Origin: Ornithodoros turicata
Taxonomy: Eukaryota; Arthropoda; Arachnida; Ixodida; Argasidae
Direction of reading: 5' to 3'
Length of the DNA stretch: 64,000 nucleotides
Assembly (NCBI RefSeq): GCF_037126465.1
Contig: NC_088204.1
Location: forward strand, 23,070,804-23,134,803
Shown: piece after piece, positions 27,617-38,886 of the stretch
Layout of the letters: each line of letters begins with the position of its first letter
How positions within the stretch are numbered: position 1 is the stretch's first letter
Made by a program: the position numbers and the translations under genes
Notes under the pieces: generated by a model
What the model saw: the letters and a program-made list of their open reading frames with translations, nothing else
Database searches by the model: none
Told to the model about the DNA's origin: nothing

Positions 27617-30600
27617 CTACGTGATCCGCTCAAGCTTACCATATTCGCAGCTTCCGTATGGGTAGGAGTCCACGTCATTGTAGAGGTATTGTTTGTCGTC
27701 ATACTCCATCAGACTTCTTTTCACATTTCTGATGGTGTACGTGCACTGTTTCTTTTCCACTATTGACACGTATTCGTGCGATACACTAGCGTGCTGGAAT
27801 AGGGTATCGTGATACGTATCATGGAGGAGGTGTTTGCTCACAATGTTCTTTTTGACCCCTTTAGCTCTTGCTACCTGTTTTCCCCCGGCTAACTTGATGG
27901 AATACATTTTGGCTTTCAAGCATACTACTTCCTCTATGGGTACGCTACCCATTTCACGTTTGAACGCGCCAAGCCTACCGCGATTCGCTGTACAGCGGAT
28001 GATCCTGATCGAAGGAAGACAAGTTTAATGTTCGTCGGCGATCGCTCGTAACTCATCTTCGTAGTCTTTACAGAATAGGCCGAGGATCAGAGAATCCGTG
28101 TCAGAGTAGCAGATAATCACCGGACAAGTGAGCTTACTCAGCAGGGTTTCATAGTAGAACGAGTACATGGTTAACTCACTCAGTTTTAAAATCGTGTAGC
28201 CAGTCTGCAGGGGGAAATCGCATCACACTTTTCTTTTGCGCATTTTGTAAATGACGCAATCTGGGGACAAAATTTCCATCCGTACACATTCCGCCCGACT
28301 CCCGAGGCAAATCACCATCTCCTCATCGCAGGCTACTCGAATATCCCGCATATTAAATTTATTTAGTAGCGTTCTCCCGAAGACTGCATTATTTGAGATT
28401 TTATAGAAATTTTTCTCGAACGTCGTGCTCGAGGCGGCGCGTCTGGCAACATTCTCCTCGATGTAGGGACTCGGGAATGGTGCCTGATGAAATTTTAGAA
28501 TTCTGTGAATTTTCGTCACCCTCATGCCCAGTCTACAATAGAGCGCGATTAGCGTGTAATGAACGACATACTCGGTCTTATCCTTGCACGTGAGCAGCAG
28601 CTTTTTGCTGTTTGCTGGCTCATACGTTAACTCTTCGAGGAGCCCTCGCTAGAATGGTGAGAGCCATTCCTTCGGGACGACCGCCTTCTTGGGAGCCAGG
28701 GGGAAGTACCGCGTCAGCGCGTGGATAAATTTTGGATACTCCAAGTCGCACACGTACACGTATCCCACATCCGAATCCATGGGATGACGCATAAAATTCA
28801 CCGAGCCAAAATCCTCGACCCATTTAAAATCGCTGACGAGGAGGTGCTTTATCATACTGAATCCGTAAAGATTGTTGCAATCTATGTACGATATGTACAC
28901 CTCCTCTTTATCGGGATCGTAGCCACTGCACAGCGGGTTGTTAGCCCATAAATGATGCCTGCTCGCCTGACACCTAATGCCTCTAACACCCGATTCAATG
29001 GTCCGGTGCATGTCCTCGTCGATGATCAGTTCCAATTTTGCCTGCGTGTAATTTAGAGCGCATTGCCACGAATAGGACGCCAGAGAAACGCACTGAAGCA
29101 ATTCCAAACCGCGTGAGTCGTAGCACAGGTGTCGGAGTGCTGCATTACGTCAGCATGTAACAGGGCATCCATTTTCAGGTACAGTGCATTATAGTCCCTC
29201 GGACTGAAGCATCCAAAACGTTCAAATACGTGCTGCGCGTACTGATAGCCTTCGTCGCTTATATCATCCCCCGTCAGATCGTTTGGAAATGCGGATTTTT
29301 AGCGGCAGAGCAAATTCGCTGTAGACAGCGAACAAGGTAACGTGGCTGTACGGGAATACACCTTTCCGGAGCAAAATTTCGTAGTCTGCTCCAAATACCT
29401 GCTTCAGGCATTGGAACACCTCTGCGCCCCCCATGGATTTGATGGTTTTCACGAGCTCTCCCAGCGACGAATTTAGGTACTGCATGTTATCTCTGAATAG
29501 GGAGGTGCCAATTTCGAACGATCGGATTTTTTCCATGGAAGTGGCCACGATGAAGGGAACTCGCTTCCACCCGAGGAGGTGAAATTCCCGCAGCAGTCCG
29601 GCCAAATCTTTGTTGTGCCAAATTGTGCACAATGATGGGCAGTTTTTCCCGCGTCGTGCACGCCACATTGCAGGAGTTGCACAGCGTCGTGATGTAATTT
29701 CTTTTGCCGGCAGTACAGCGCCTGGAATGGTTGCGATGCCGGACACGGGGTAGATCTTGCGCGACCTCCCGCCTACATTACGCGCAGTGGGTGGCAGTTC
29801 TGTGCTGGTCCCGTTGCTTATCATTCAGCACCATTACGGCGGAGCAGGCGTTCAGGATTATCATCTCGTCCAGCATTTCCATTAAAAATTTGACGCACTG
29901 CCACGCGGAATCTTCACCATGGTGCATCCTGACGCGCATCACCTTCGAGTCGTGGCTGCGCGCGAGCACGGCGTAGAAGCTCGAGGTGACGTGACGCTGC
30001 ATGGCAACACCACTGGGCGCTAGAACGCTCTCCGTCTCTAACGTGACAACATAGTTATACTGCTGCTTGTACTGTATTTTAGTAAATTCTACAAAGTTTT
30101 TGCCCGGTTCGCAAAATTCCAATATGATTTCGTTTACGTCCGCACACAGGTGACAATGTTTGACCATGCTTGTCTTTCCTGATCAGTAACCACTCGAGGG
30201 ACTTGATTCCAAAAAAATACTGATCTGTAGCCAATAAGTGAATTTTCTTTTCAAACTCGAGTATTGGGGGTCGCGACACGTGCACTCCCTGATTGATGTA
30301 CTCATACATGTACACGAATATCTTGTTTTTGTCTTCGAATTCGTCCAGATCAGCGTAGGAAACGGGGAAGCGACTAGGCCATCAATACTCCGACACATAA
30401 TTTTCATTTTTTTTTACCATGTATTCCAACCCTGTGGATGCAGGATAGCGAGCGTATTGTGTTTAAAACACTCATCCTCCTTACGTGCTCGTCAATGAAT
30501 ATTCGTTAGCATGTTCCTGCGTTTAGCCAAATGATCGGGAAGCACCCCATTGCATCCGAATGTTTTAGTTTTCACGGCGGAAATGCACATTTGAACGTTT

Positions 30601-31159
30601 TGGACGTCGTTGGACACGAACCCACTCCCTTCCCGCTGATAATTTTCAACGCGCCCCGTGGACTCTTGAATCACGTCCATCGGGTATTCGCGATGGCTCC
30701 ATCGCTGTGGACTTAGTGAGAAAATGCCATAGAGTGGACGATGTGCGCGGTTATCTCCCCACGAGGTTCCTTTATCATTAAAACATCAGAACGAATGCAA
30801 AGCCTAAAGGGTATAGCGACCTCAATCGCGTATCTCAATATAGCGACCATATCGTGAAAGTGGCTCATTAAATATTGTCGCAAATCCTCTACTCCCTGCT
30901 CGTGAACGGATGCCAATAGCACGTACCTTTTGACAACACCTCTAAATGCACTGTCAGTCTGGAAGAAGGGCAGGAAGGATATATCCACGTTGGGGTGCGA
31001 TCGCATCACATAAGCGCACAGGGTAGGAAGAGCGCCGTCCCGAGAATCGTCTTCCGATTCATCCTCGATATCGTGAGGGTCAAAAAAGCAGAATACACAC
31101 CTAGGCACGGAAAGTAAAAGGAGCCGTAAGAAACGTGCAACAAGTGAGGCGAATAACAT
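27617..31159 (-). pseudogene. POLB: Polinton/Maverick protein-primed DNA polymerase B, multiply broken
   Basis: Read leftward from ATGTTATTC at 31159. N-terminal region (31159-30492) is followed by the exonuclease-side segment with YNYVVTLETES and SFYAVLARSHDSKVMRV (30.0 kb). HLLGWKRVPFIVATSMEKI and YLNSSLGELVKTI come next (29.5 kb). The palm starts with SYSWQCAL and DCNNLYGFSM (motif A, catalytic Asp; 28.9 kb). KISNNAVFGRT is motif B (28.4 kb), YSDTDSL is motif C with the second catalytic Asp pair (28.1 kb). A thumb region with VCLKAKMYS ends at 27617. Length near 1180 codons fits the family. At least six frame changes or stops make it non-functional. It replicates these elements from a terminal protein primer. 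Confidence 0.85.
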
Positions 31160-31210
31160 ATTTTTGAAGTGAGTCGAAGCAGACTGTTCCCCCCTGAGGC
31201 GCTCTCGCAG

Positions 31211-31218
31211 CTTATAAA
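31211..31218 (-). promoter_or_regulatory. TATA box upstream of the DNA polymerase gene
   Basis: TTTATAAG on the minus strand lies about 55 bases before the polymerase ATG at 31159, the expected distance for a short leader. Confidence 0.45.
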
Positions 31219-31232
31219 CTAGTAGCCACGCT

Positions 31233-31430
31233 GCATGTCAGAACACGTTGGGGCATCTGTTTTATATCGGAGCTCGCGTACTCCCATGCTTCGGGGGTCG
31301 TAAATCATGTTTGTCATGAAACGAGGTCATGGAGCCTCGGCCGCCGTGGTGCATGTCTCAACACGTTGGGCCATCTGTTTTATATCAGAGCTCACAGTTT
31401 GAAGATCGTAAATCATGTTCTTCGAGAAAT
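31233..31430. repeat. Two ~118-bp-spaced direct repeats in the element's non-coding gap
   Basis: GCATGTCAGAACACGTTGGG begins a block at 31233 whose relative starts at 31351. Both run through CATCTGTTTTATATC and GTAAATCATGTT. They sit between polymerase and protease genes and may be promoter or enhancer repeats. The next 250 bp (31440-31690) hold no recognisable gene. Confidence 0.65.
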
Positions 31431-31689
31431 TAAGTCATCTACGTTCAGCGGTCACACTGCGAGGCCGCGTGTATTAAAAAAGTAAACTGTTCTTCCTGAT
31501 AAGACAAGTCTATCTTATGAAAAAAGATCCCTACGAGCCCACGTCAAAGCAGACTGCCTGTCATAGTCTTCTCATTTCCACATGCAAAAAACAAGCTTTC
31601 TGTAACCAAAAACAAAGGGTGCGCTTATGCACTTTGGTTTCCAAGAAGTTCCAAATGTCCTTCGCAGCTAACGTGCACGCTCGCCATAT

Positions 31690-32096
31690 ATCACGGGCAT
31701 ATATCATTAGCGGCGAGATTATCAGAAAACAGGGATAAAATGCTCTTCAGTGATTTCCCTTTCGCCAACAATGTCGCCACGATACAACAGTACACACCAC
31801 ACATTGGAGAATACATAGCTTTGAATATGGACATCACTATATTCATCGACTGCAAGGCGTTTCAGCTCGGGTTCGATGGGCGGCAATCCGAAGGAATCAA
31901 AGTAGATGAAGTCATCCTTCATTTTCGTGTAGAGAATCCAGTGCTCCCCAGCTTGCTGTCACCGATCGGTGTTGACCACGATTATTCCTGGTTTATCCAG
32001 CGCATGCAGACAATCTTCTCGCGTGTATACACCACGGAAGAGTGCCGAAGTATAATCGTTGTACTTCAGGAGTCTCTCGATATCTTGCTCGAACAT
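31690..32096 (-). pseudogene. PRO: Adenain-like cysteine protease, second Polinton copy
   Basis: From the ATG at 32096 the frame gives NDYTSALFRGVYTREDCLHA, then an in-frame TGA near 31932. GEHWILYTK (catalytic His) and DSFGLPPIEPEL follow. The catalytic Cys (CGVYCCIV) lies in another frame after a frameshift near 31785. The same His-Asp-Cys layout occurs at 17076-16646, and both follow a capsid gene on the same strand. Two disablements make it a pseudogene. Confidence 0.7.
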
Positions 32097-32123
32097 CGCT
32101 AATCCAGTGTGACGTTCCTGTTC

Positions 32124-32520
32124 TTATCCATCCAGGTAGCTTCTATAGCTATACAAGTTATTATTGGTAATCATGGTCTCATTCAAGAAGACGGCTACGT
32201 TCTTGAAAAGCGAGCTGGCGAACGCGTTGACGGAGTAGACCTCGTCGTAGGTCGTCCGATCGCCAGAGTGTGTTTCCGGTAGCGAACCATCGTCACGTAC
32301 AATGCGGACTTTCGTCACTATATACGCGGCGTTCAAATCGAGATACTGGTGCCCCAAATTCAAATGCTGGAACTCTATGCCGGAGGATATGGAAGTGACC
32401 GGGCAGAATACCTCGTATTCCCCCTTCAGTATATGCCTGCGTTCGCGGCACGGAAAATAAGTGTGTTTCTGATTTATCCAACAAAGGAGTGTCGGGGTGT
32501 ACGACGTTAATCGTGTCCAT
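32124..32520 (-). pseudogene. MCP: Polinton/Maverick major capsid protein, N-terminal third only
   Basis: ATG at 32520 (MDTINVVHPDTPLL) starts the protein. After a frameshift the open part shows LGHQYLDLNAAYIVTKVRI and NAFASSLFKNVAVFLNETMI, ending in NNNLYSYRSYLDG. These match the family's first jelly roll. Compared with 18387-17079, the C-terminal two thirds are deleted and the protease follows directly. Confidence 0.7.
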
Positions 32521-32527
32521 CTCGTAA

Positions 32528-32752
32528 CTAAATTGTGGCCGCGCAACCGCCGTAATTTATGCTGTCCAAGACGTCCGGTTTTCTCCTCTTTCTCCGCCCG
32601 GCCCCTCCCAGGTCTCGGAGAATTTCGTGGCCCGTATCTTTCGCCGATCTTTTAAGTGCACTTCGGAAATAGTCTCCCTGACTCACGCTCGCACGATACG
32701 CCGCGCTAGTATAACAATGATAAACAACTTCTGTGCACCACACAAGAGACAA
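32528..32752 (-). pseudogene. Small basic virion-like protein of the Polinton element
   Basis: The frame has GDYFRSALKRSAKDTGHEIL and GGAGRRKRRKPD. Adintovirus/Polinton elements and adenoviruses encode short basic core-type proteins with such a Gly-Arg-Lys patch next to the capsid gene. It is first in the series core-like protein, capsid, protease, polymerase on the minus strand. Its 5' end abuts the truncated Tigger element, so the start is uncertain. Confidence 0.5.
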
Positions 32753-32780
32753 CGCAGTCTATTGCTATCTATATACAAGC

Positions 32781-34067
32781 TTATTCACTATCACTGCCGA
32801 TGGAGTCATTTGAGTCGGATTGCGAGCTGCCCTCTGTGTCGTCGGCGTCCCACAGGATGTCGTCCTCGGTTCCATCCAAGGCATTGCTGATGGCACATTT
32901 CTTGAATGATCTCACCACAATTTCTGGCTGTACTGCCTTCCAAGCATTTGACACCCACTGCGCTATTGCCGCCGCGGACGCCTTCCTTATTTTTCTGGTT
33001 GGTGTCACTTCCCGGTTGTTGGCCCGGATCCAGTCCTCGTACTTCGCACGGAGGTTTGCCTTGAACGGCTTACGAACAGAAACATCAAGAGGCTGCAACA
33101 CTGACGTGAGGCTTCCAGGGATGATGACCAAGTCTGTGTTCCGTCCTTTACGCGTTGCCTTGACTTCATCTGTCAAATGGCCACGGAAAGCGTCCAACAC
33201 TAACATCGATGGCGTACGGAAAAGTGCGCCGGGCCGCCGCTGCCACACAGTCCTCACCCAGTCAACCATCAGGTCAGACGTCATCCAGTCCTGTTGCTGG
33301 CAACGCACGATAACAACCTTTGGGAACACCTCGTTTTTAGGTAGAATTTTCCTCTTCAGGATGATATATGGCGGCAGTTTCCTTCCGTCAGCTGTTACAT
33401 CACCGTTGTTACACCGTTACATCACCGTGACGCGAAGCTTCTCGTCGCCTGTTGTGCGTACTGTTACTTGCTTCGCTCAGATCTCGTTGACCGTCGTTGC
33501 CCGTGGCATATCAAGGTATACAGCAGTTTCGTCAGCATTACCAATCTGTCCCATAACGTATTCGTTGCTCTTTCGTAGCTCGGTGACATACCGCTGGAAG
33601 GCCGTGATCTTGTCCTCCATGTCTCGTGGCAGCTTCTGACAGATTGTGGTCCTTCGTCGAACGGAAAACCCTTGGCGTCGCATGAAGCGTTCAACCCATC
33701 CACGGCTGGCTCTGAACACGTGGCGTGGAATATCCAACGTCTTCGCGATTTCCCTGGCTTTCTCACGAATGCCGTCGGCGGTCACAGCAAAGTCGTCTCT
33801 CCTTTCTTTTCTCACGTGCTCCGCAACTTTGGCTTCCAGCTCTGGATGCCTGCCTTCCTTTGGTCCCGAGAACTTCTTCCTCGTCGACGTGCAGCTGAAG
33901 ATGGCGTCCCACTGCTGGCGCCAGCGAATAACGCATGTCCTTCCCAAGCTGAATTCCTCTGCTGCCTGATGACTACTATGCGATTCCGCGTACAAAATCA
34001 CCTTGTGCTTGAACTGGGCAGAGTATGATGCCGTCTTCGAACTCATCATGCGTGGGTAGCTGAGCAA
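32781..34067 (-). pseudogene. Tigger/pogo transposase, one frameshift region
   Basis: Starting at 34067: helix-turn-helix segment with ASYSAQFKHKVILYAESH, second DNA-binding helix region with GWVERFMRRQGFSVRRRT, then NADETAVYLDMP (first catalytic Asp). After a frameshift around 33350-33475, LVLDAFRGHLTDEVKATRK gives the second Asp and LQPLDVSVRKPFK the third, completing a DDD triad of the pogo branch of Tc1/mariner. An acidic tail ends at 32781. About 430 codons is normal length. A small tandem duplication of TTACATCACCG near 33395-33430 probably caused the frameshift. The right TIR ends ATACGGTA at about 34354. Confidence 0.85.
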
Positions 34068-34355
34068 ACCGGAAAATGGATACTGACCCTCCGGATAACT
34101 TTAGACACCGAGTGTGCGGTGGGAAAGAGAGAAAGGAGGCCAAGTCAAGGCCAATGAGGTCGCTCGTGGTCATGTGGATGAGCACGTGATGGAATGACTC
34201 AGGGACACGGCTGCTACAGAGGAGTAGGGTGAAGGTGGGGTCCTTATATTCGCGGGCAAACTTTTTTTCAAAACTAGGTTGCCCAAACTCGGGGGGGGGG
34301 GGGGGGGGGGGGGTCCTTAATATCGGGGGTCCTTAAATTTGCGAAAATACGGTAT

Positions 34356-34900
34356 GCGCAGGCAAAATCCTTGTGCTCACATAACAATTCATTCATTGTT
34401 CTTTGAAACGTTGCCACTGAGTTTTTGAGGCCATATGCCATCACTCGCTTTGCTTATAATCCAAGCAGGGTCTGAAACGCAGTGTATTTCTGTGAGTTTG
34501 GGTCTACCAGGATTTGCCAGTACCTAGCTCCGTGTCATGTCAATCACTGATATGTATTTGGCTTTAGCTACAGTGTACGCAAGTTCTGACATGTTGTGCA
34601 TAGGAAAGCTATCTGTCTCCGACACGGCATTTAACTGGCGGTAGTCTATACAAATTCGGACAGATCCATCTCCCTTTGCAACACAGACAATGGGATGAGC
34701 CAAGTTGCTTTCTACGGGCGACAGGGACACGGTAGCTATGCGGTTTGGCCTCCTTATGGCCCTCCATAATGCGAATTTTGTGTGATCCTAGTTCTCATTA
34801 TCCCGGTTTGTCGGTAAACGTCTCACTGAATGATCTCAAAACTCTCTTTAGTTCTTCCTTCTCTTTTAACTCGAGGGAATCACAACCTTTGATCATTTCG
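34356..34900 (-). pseudogene. pol: Gypsy-type reverse transcriptase fragment, interrupted by Tigger
   Basis: ETFTDKPG, then HPIVCVAKGDGSVRICIDYR and LNAVSETDSFPMHN give the start of the palm, and YISVIDMTRS holds the first catalytic Asp. Further left the frame shifts through RYWQILVDPNSQKYTAFQT and LKNSVATFQRTMNELL. It stops at FACA just before the expected Y-x-D-D box, exactly where the Tigger TIR begins. So Tigger landed at a TA in this gene, and the rest of pol is not to be found on the other side. Confidence 0.75.
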
Positions 34901-35054
34901 GATATACATATCTGGCTTGGTCTGCGTGGCTAGCTCTACATTTCTCCGAATTCAGAGTCAGTTTCAAAGATAATGCCTAAAGCGTCCACCCTTGATACAT
35001 AGGGTCTTAATCCATTCGCACGAACCCATCTTGGCCGTTCACCATTCACTCTTA

Positions 35055-35240
35055 TTAAAAATCTAGTAGGTACTACTAGAAAGAAGGTAGTAAGTGTTTG
35101 TCACAAAGTTTACTAGAATCTTAGTAAGGGACACCTAGTAAGTGACAGGCTGTAGTAATAACTGCCCCATCAGGATAGCAGATATTACTAATTTGGTGTT
35201 TTAGTAATAGTTATTAGCTCCGATGTTCTAGCAATATGTA
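35055..35240. repeat. Degenerate repeat of CTAGTA/TTACTA motifs
   Basis: Short words such as TAGTAAG, ACTAGAA and ATTACTA recur in both orientations, making a self-complementary tract of about 190 bp. No gene overlaps it. Confidence 0.55.
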
Positions 35241-35455
35241 CTAGCTTGACCCTCAAGTAATGTAAACGGATTACAAGTCCCACTAGTCTCATTTTCTTTC
35301 AAAGCCTTCAGCACATTTGCAGCTGTTGGGGACGCTGGCAAGGTTGGATGAATGCCAAACATTTCTTCAAATACCGATAACGTGTTCTTCTTCCTTGGTG
35401 AATACTGGACGTTGACTGTCCAGTAGGTTGCGAACAGGAGTGTGATGCCGTCCAC
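35241..35455 (-). pseudogene. Conserved unknown protein fragment
   Basis: The frame carries DGITLLFATYWTVNVQYSPR and FEEMFGIHPTLP. I recall this wording from multi-copy uncharacterised animal proteins with an N-terminal region like the fragment at 43322-43663. Its function is unknown to me. No start or end domain is present. Confidence 0.35.
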
Positions 35456-36820
35456 AATGTCTAAGGCTTGTACAGCAATTCCTCGAACTTTACCATAACC
35501 TCAGTGGCTTCATGAAGTGGCTCACCCTCAATGACTAGAGCGGGTAAGCATCCTGTAAAGAAAATTGCAAGCTTAATTACGACGTATAAAATACTGCCAC
35601 AATGCATACATGTTGCAAACCAACCCATGAGAGGAAAAAAATATCACACTGCACAACTGAATATATTCGCTTAACGTGACAAAACGCACATGGAAATTTG
35701 TGCATAACACTCGAATGTACAACAGAGGGAAGAACAAGCGAGCGATTGTGCGCTTTCTTTGAAAGAAGAAGATCACGGGAGATGACGCTTACAGGGCCCC
35801 TGAGAAAATAGGGTTGTTCCTTCATAAGTCTAGGCAGAATAGACCTCTACCTGTTTGTAAACAAATAACGTCATAGTGTTCGACAGCGCCACGTGTTTGG
35901 TAGAGTCCAACTACATTCAAAGCTAGTGGCGAGCAAGGTCGCGCCTGAAAGCCGCGGTCTTGAGGGGATTACGATGGTCTCTGAAAGGGACGCGGCCTTC
36001 GGCCCTACTTTTCTTTCAGCGAACAACTGCCCATACCTGGAAACCAGCTCTCCCTTTCCGATCTGTTTCAGTTTCGGTCTGTCTACCAACGTCATGATGA
36101 CGTTTGTCGGGTAGAGGTTTATTGTCGTGACTCCAATGGCGAAGCAATCTAATGAGAGAAAAAAAGGAAAATCCAACATTTCTAAGCTTGGCTTGAAGAA
36201 TAATTTTTGAAATCAATTTTCAAAATGCCACACACATTTCACAAGCACATGAATATGAAAACTTGTTTGAGTTGTGCAAATCTCGATCGAACTATCACGT
36301 ATACTTTTTGACACCACCATCCAGTGTAGAAAGTTAGGCCTCCGTGGTCATGATTGCATCCCTGGGACTCTTACGCTTGTGAGCCATATGGAAGCAGTTT
36401 TCCCTATACTGGTTGATAAACGTTAGCACTGCCTTCTCAGCAGCTACGGCAGTTATTCTGGTAAATTCATTGTGCAGCTCTAACGAGTTCATGCATGTTA
36501 GCATCATGTGAACCATTCTTTCTCAGAAGGTCAGCTCTACAGATTTCCCAGTGTGCCGAAAGGTGTTGACATTCTCAACGCCTGCATCGAACTCTCTCCG
36601 AAACCTTCCCCAGAAGTGCATTGTATTCCATAAATTGATCAACCCAACCGCAAACATACTTGGATGTGAACATTTTTATGACATAGACCTCTACATACGT
36701 TTTGAGCATGACGTCGATTCATACTTCTCGTACTTCCCAGTGAATCACGGCTACAGCTTCCCCAGAATCTCGTGGAGACACTTATCATTCCATTCCTTCG
36801 TACAGAGTAAACTTTTTTTA
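35456..36820. other. No gene recognised
   Basis: Frames on both strands are short and without motifs, including the 125-codon plus frame at 36551-36928. Confidence 0.45.
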
Positions 36821-36824
36821 CACT

Positions 36825-37040
36825 GTTTTGGTGTAAATGTAAATGGGTTTAAAAAATGTAAATGGCTTGTCCCATGGCGCACACCTTTTTGGTGTTGCCT
36901 TTACACTCAAATGATGGGTGTTTTCTAATACACCCTCTACTTATGTGTATTCCTAATAAAACACAGTTATAATGGGCGTTTAAAAACAAGAACACCCTTA
37001 AAAGGGGAGTATTCTATTGAAAACACCTTTTATGGTGGAA
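36825..37040. repeat. Degenerate repeat of GGTGT/ACACC motifs
   Basis: TTTGGTGTAAA, ACACCTTTTTGGTGTT, ACACCC and GGGTGTTTTCTAATACACCC alternate as short inverted copies across about 215 bp, ending AACACCTTTTATGGTGG. The pattern is similar in style, not in sequence, to the tracts at 35055 and 50810. Confidence 0.6.
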
Positions 37041-37302
37041 TCGCTTGCTGGCAAGTATTCTCTCGCAAATAGCTAGTGTAATAGAAGCTTCTGCGGCAAC
37101 ATGCCAAGACATACAGTTCGATGTTCTTGCTTCTATGGCAAGCACGACCCTGAACACGACAGACTTCCAGCCGTGGTTCCATCGTAGAACCACTTGGTAA
37201 CACTGTGGGACGAACGTGAGTGCCGAGGCTTGAAGAGGCCTAGGGCACCCTCAGTTGCCTATATTGGAGTGTCGGATGGATCATATACTGAAATACAATT
37301 TG

Positions 37303-38663
37303 TTAAGGCACGTTCCTTACATGTGGTAGTGCGGAAACCTTTGTAAGGTTGACGGGAAAAAAGGTCCGGACCATCTCAATGTCTATATCGTCCACCCCAA
37401 CCGCTGAATTCCAGTTCAATTTCCCTAAGACATGGTTAAATTCAACCTCTGTAAAACCTGTATCTGTTGCGGCTTCAGACGTGTAATTACCGCCCAAACC
37501 CTGTCCCCGTGGGGAACATCCGTGGACCTATATCTGCCGAACAAGTGCGTCAGTATTACCTCACAACTCTCGGAGTAGGTGCCAGTGATGGTCCCATCCG
37601 GCTTTCGCACAGGCAGAAGCACCTCCTTCACTTGCTGCTTCCCCGACTAGCCTATAAGGGGCACCAAACGGGTTGCTGACCGAAATCTCCTCAATCGTAC
37701 CTGCCCACTAGTCCTCTTTGGCCTTAATGATCATATTTTTATACTCCTTAAAATACCTATAATATGTCCCCTTAAAATTCTCTCTGTCCTGAATTCTAGC
37801 TCTCTGATACCTTGTTTCTGATAACCTTGTTTCTAAAGCTGGTTAGCTCAGCACTCCACCACCTCACTAGCCGTTTCCTCGGCACAAACTTCCTCAACTC
37901 TCTTACTCTGTAAATGTGCAGCCTGTGGTGCATAACCGCCACCAGGGCGTCCAGGTCATTGTCGGATACTATTGAGCCCTTCCTTACGAATTTGAGCCAG
38001 GCGTCCCCCCGTATACTATTATTCATCTTCTCACGTCCTCTCCGAGTAAGCATACACAGTGACTCCTAACACTAACCGAAAAACACGTAAAAGTGATGCA
38101 GCGGTGATCGGAATAAGAAGGCAGGTCACGAACCTCCCAATGGGCCACCAAATCTAAACAATTCTCTGACACCAGTGTCAAATCGATCCATGAATCGCCT
38201 CTTCCCCCATTAAATGTGGAAAGAGAATTCCAATCATTTGCAACAGACAGGTTGCAACCCATAAGAAAGTCCAGGGCCTCCTCCCCGCTCTCATCACAAC
38301 CACCGCCCCATAACACGTTCTTAGCGTTAAAATCACCGACTACGACCACCATTTTATTTCCAAGAAACTCAAGGTATCTGTTATATCCCTTGAAACCTCC
38401 TCAATCTTCACAGTCGGACTAATGTAAACGTTAACCAGAAGAAATTCCATAGTCGCTGACGAGAGAACCACCGCCATCATAGTCTCCGTCACCCTCACTG
38501 GAAAGACGTCATACTCTCGGGTATCCACTATGGTTACAACCTTTGCACCCTCCTCCGAAGCAATCACCTCCCTGCCCACAAAGTGTCCAAGAACCCTACC
38601 ACACAACAAATAAGGCTCCTGCCAGCACTGCACATGAACATTCCGTTCCGACCCAAATACCAA
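37303..38663 (-). pseudogene. R1-like LINE ORF2: endonuclease and reverse transcriptase start
   Basis: The AP-like endonuclease is clear: QEPYLLCGR with the metal-binding Glu, VVVVGDFNAKNVLWGG with the catalytic Asp-Asn, and DSWIDLTLVS and SYSDHRCI with the final His. A linker with RRWWSAEL-type wording follows. The reverse transcriptase opens with FTEVEFNHVLGKLNWNSAVGVDDI, then the sequence stops near 37303, so the catalytic palm is missing. Frames change at least three times. Confidence 0.7.
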
Positions 38664-38886
38664 AGCTGCCTCGGTTGTCTCACGATCGCGCCCCAGATGA
38701 ATTTGTAAAAAAAATAGTAATTATATAAAACAGAGTCTAATAAAGATACTAATGCCGAATCACCGCACTTTCACCCTTCTTGCCTGCCTAGCCATTTCTC
38801 TCCTAAACTGTGGACAGTATGTGGTGTTAAAGGTGTGGCGAATGTCGTATCACTCACCCCTTAAGGTCACAGCCTCTTGACATGCC

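Noticed and set aside
31740..32102. 120-codon plus-strand frame
   Set aside because: Shadow of the protease on the opposite strand, where catalytic residues are readable.
33646..34028. Plus-strand frames opposite Tigger
   Set aside because: Shadows of the transposase; no motifs of their own.
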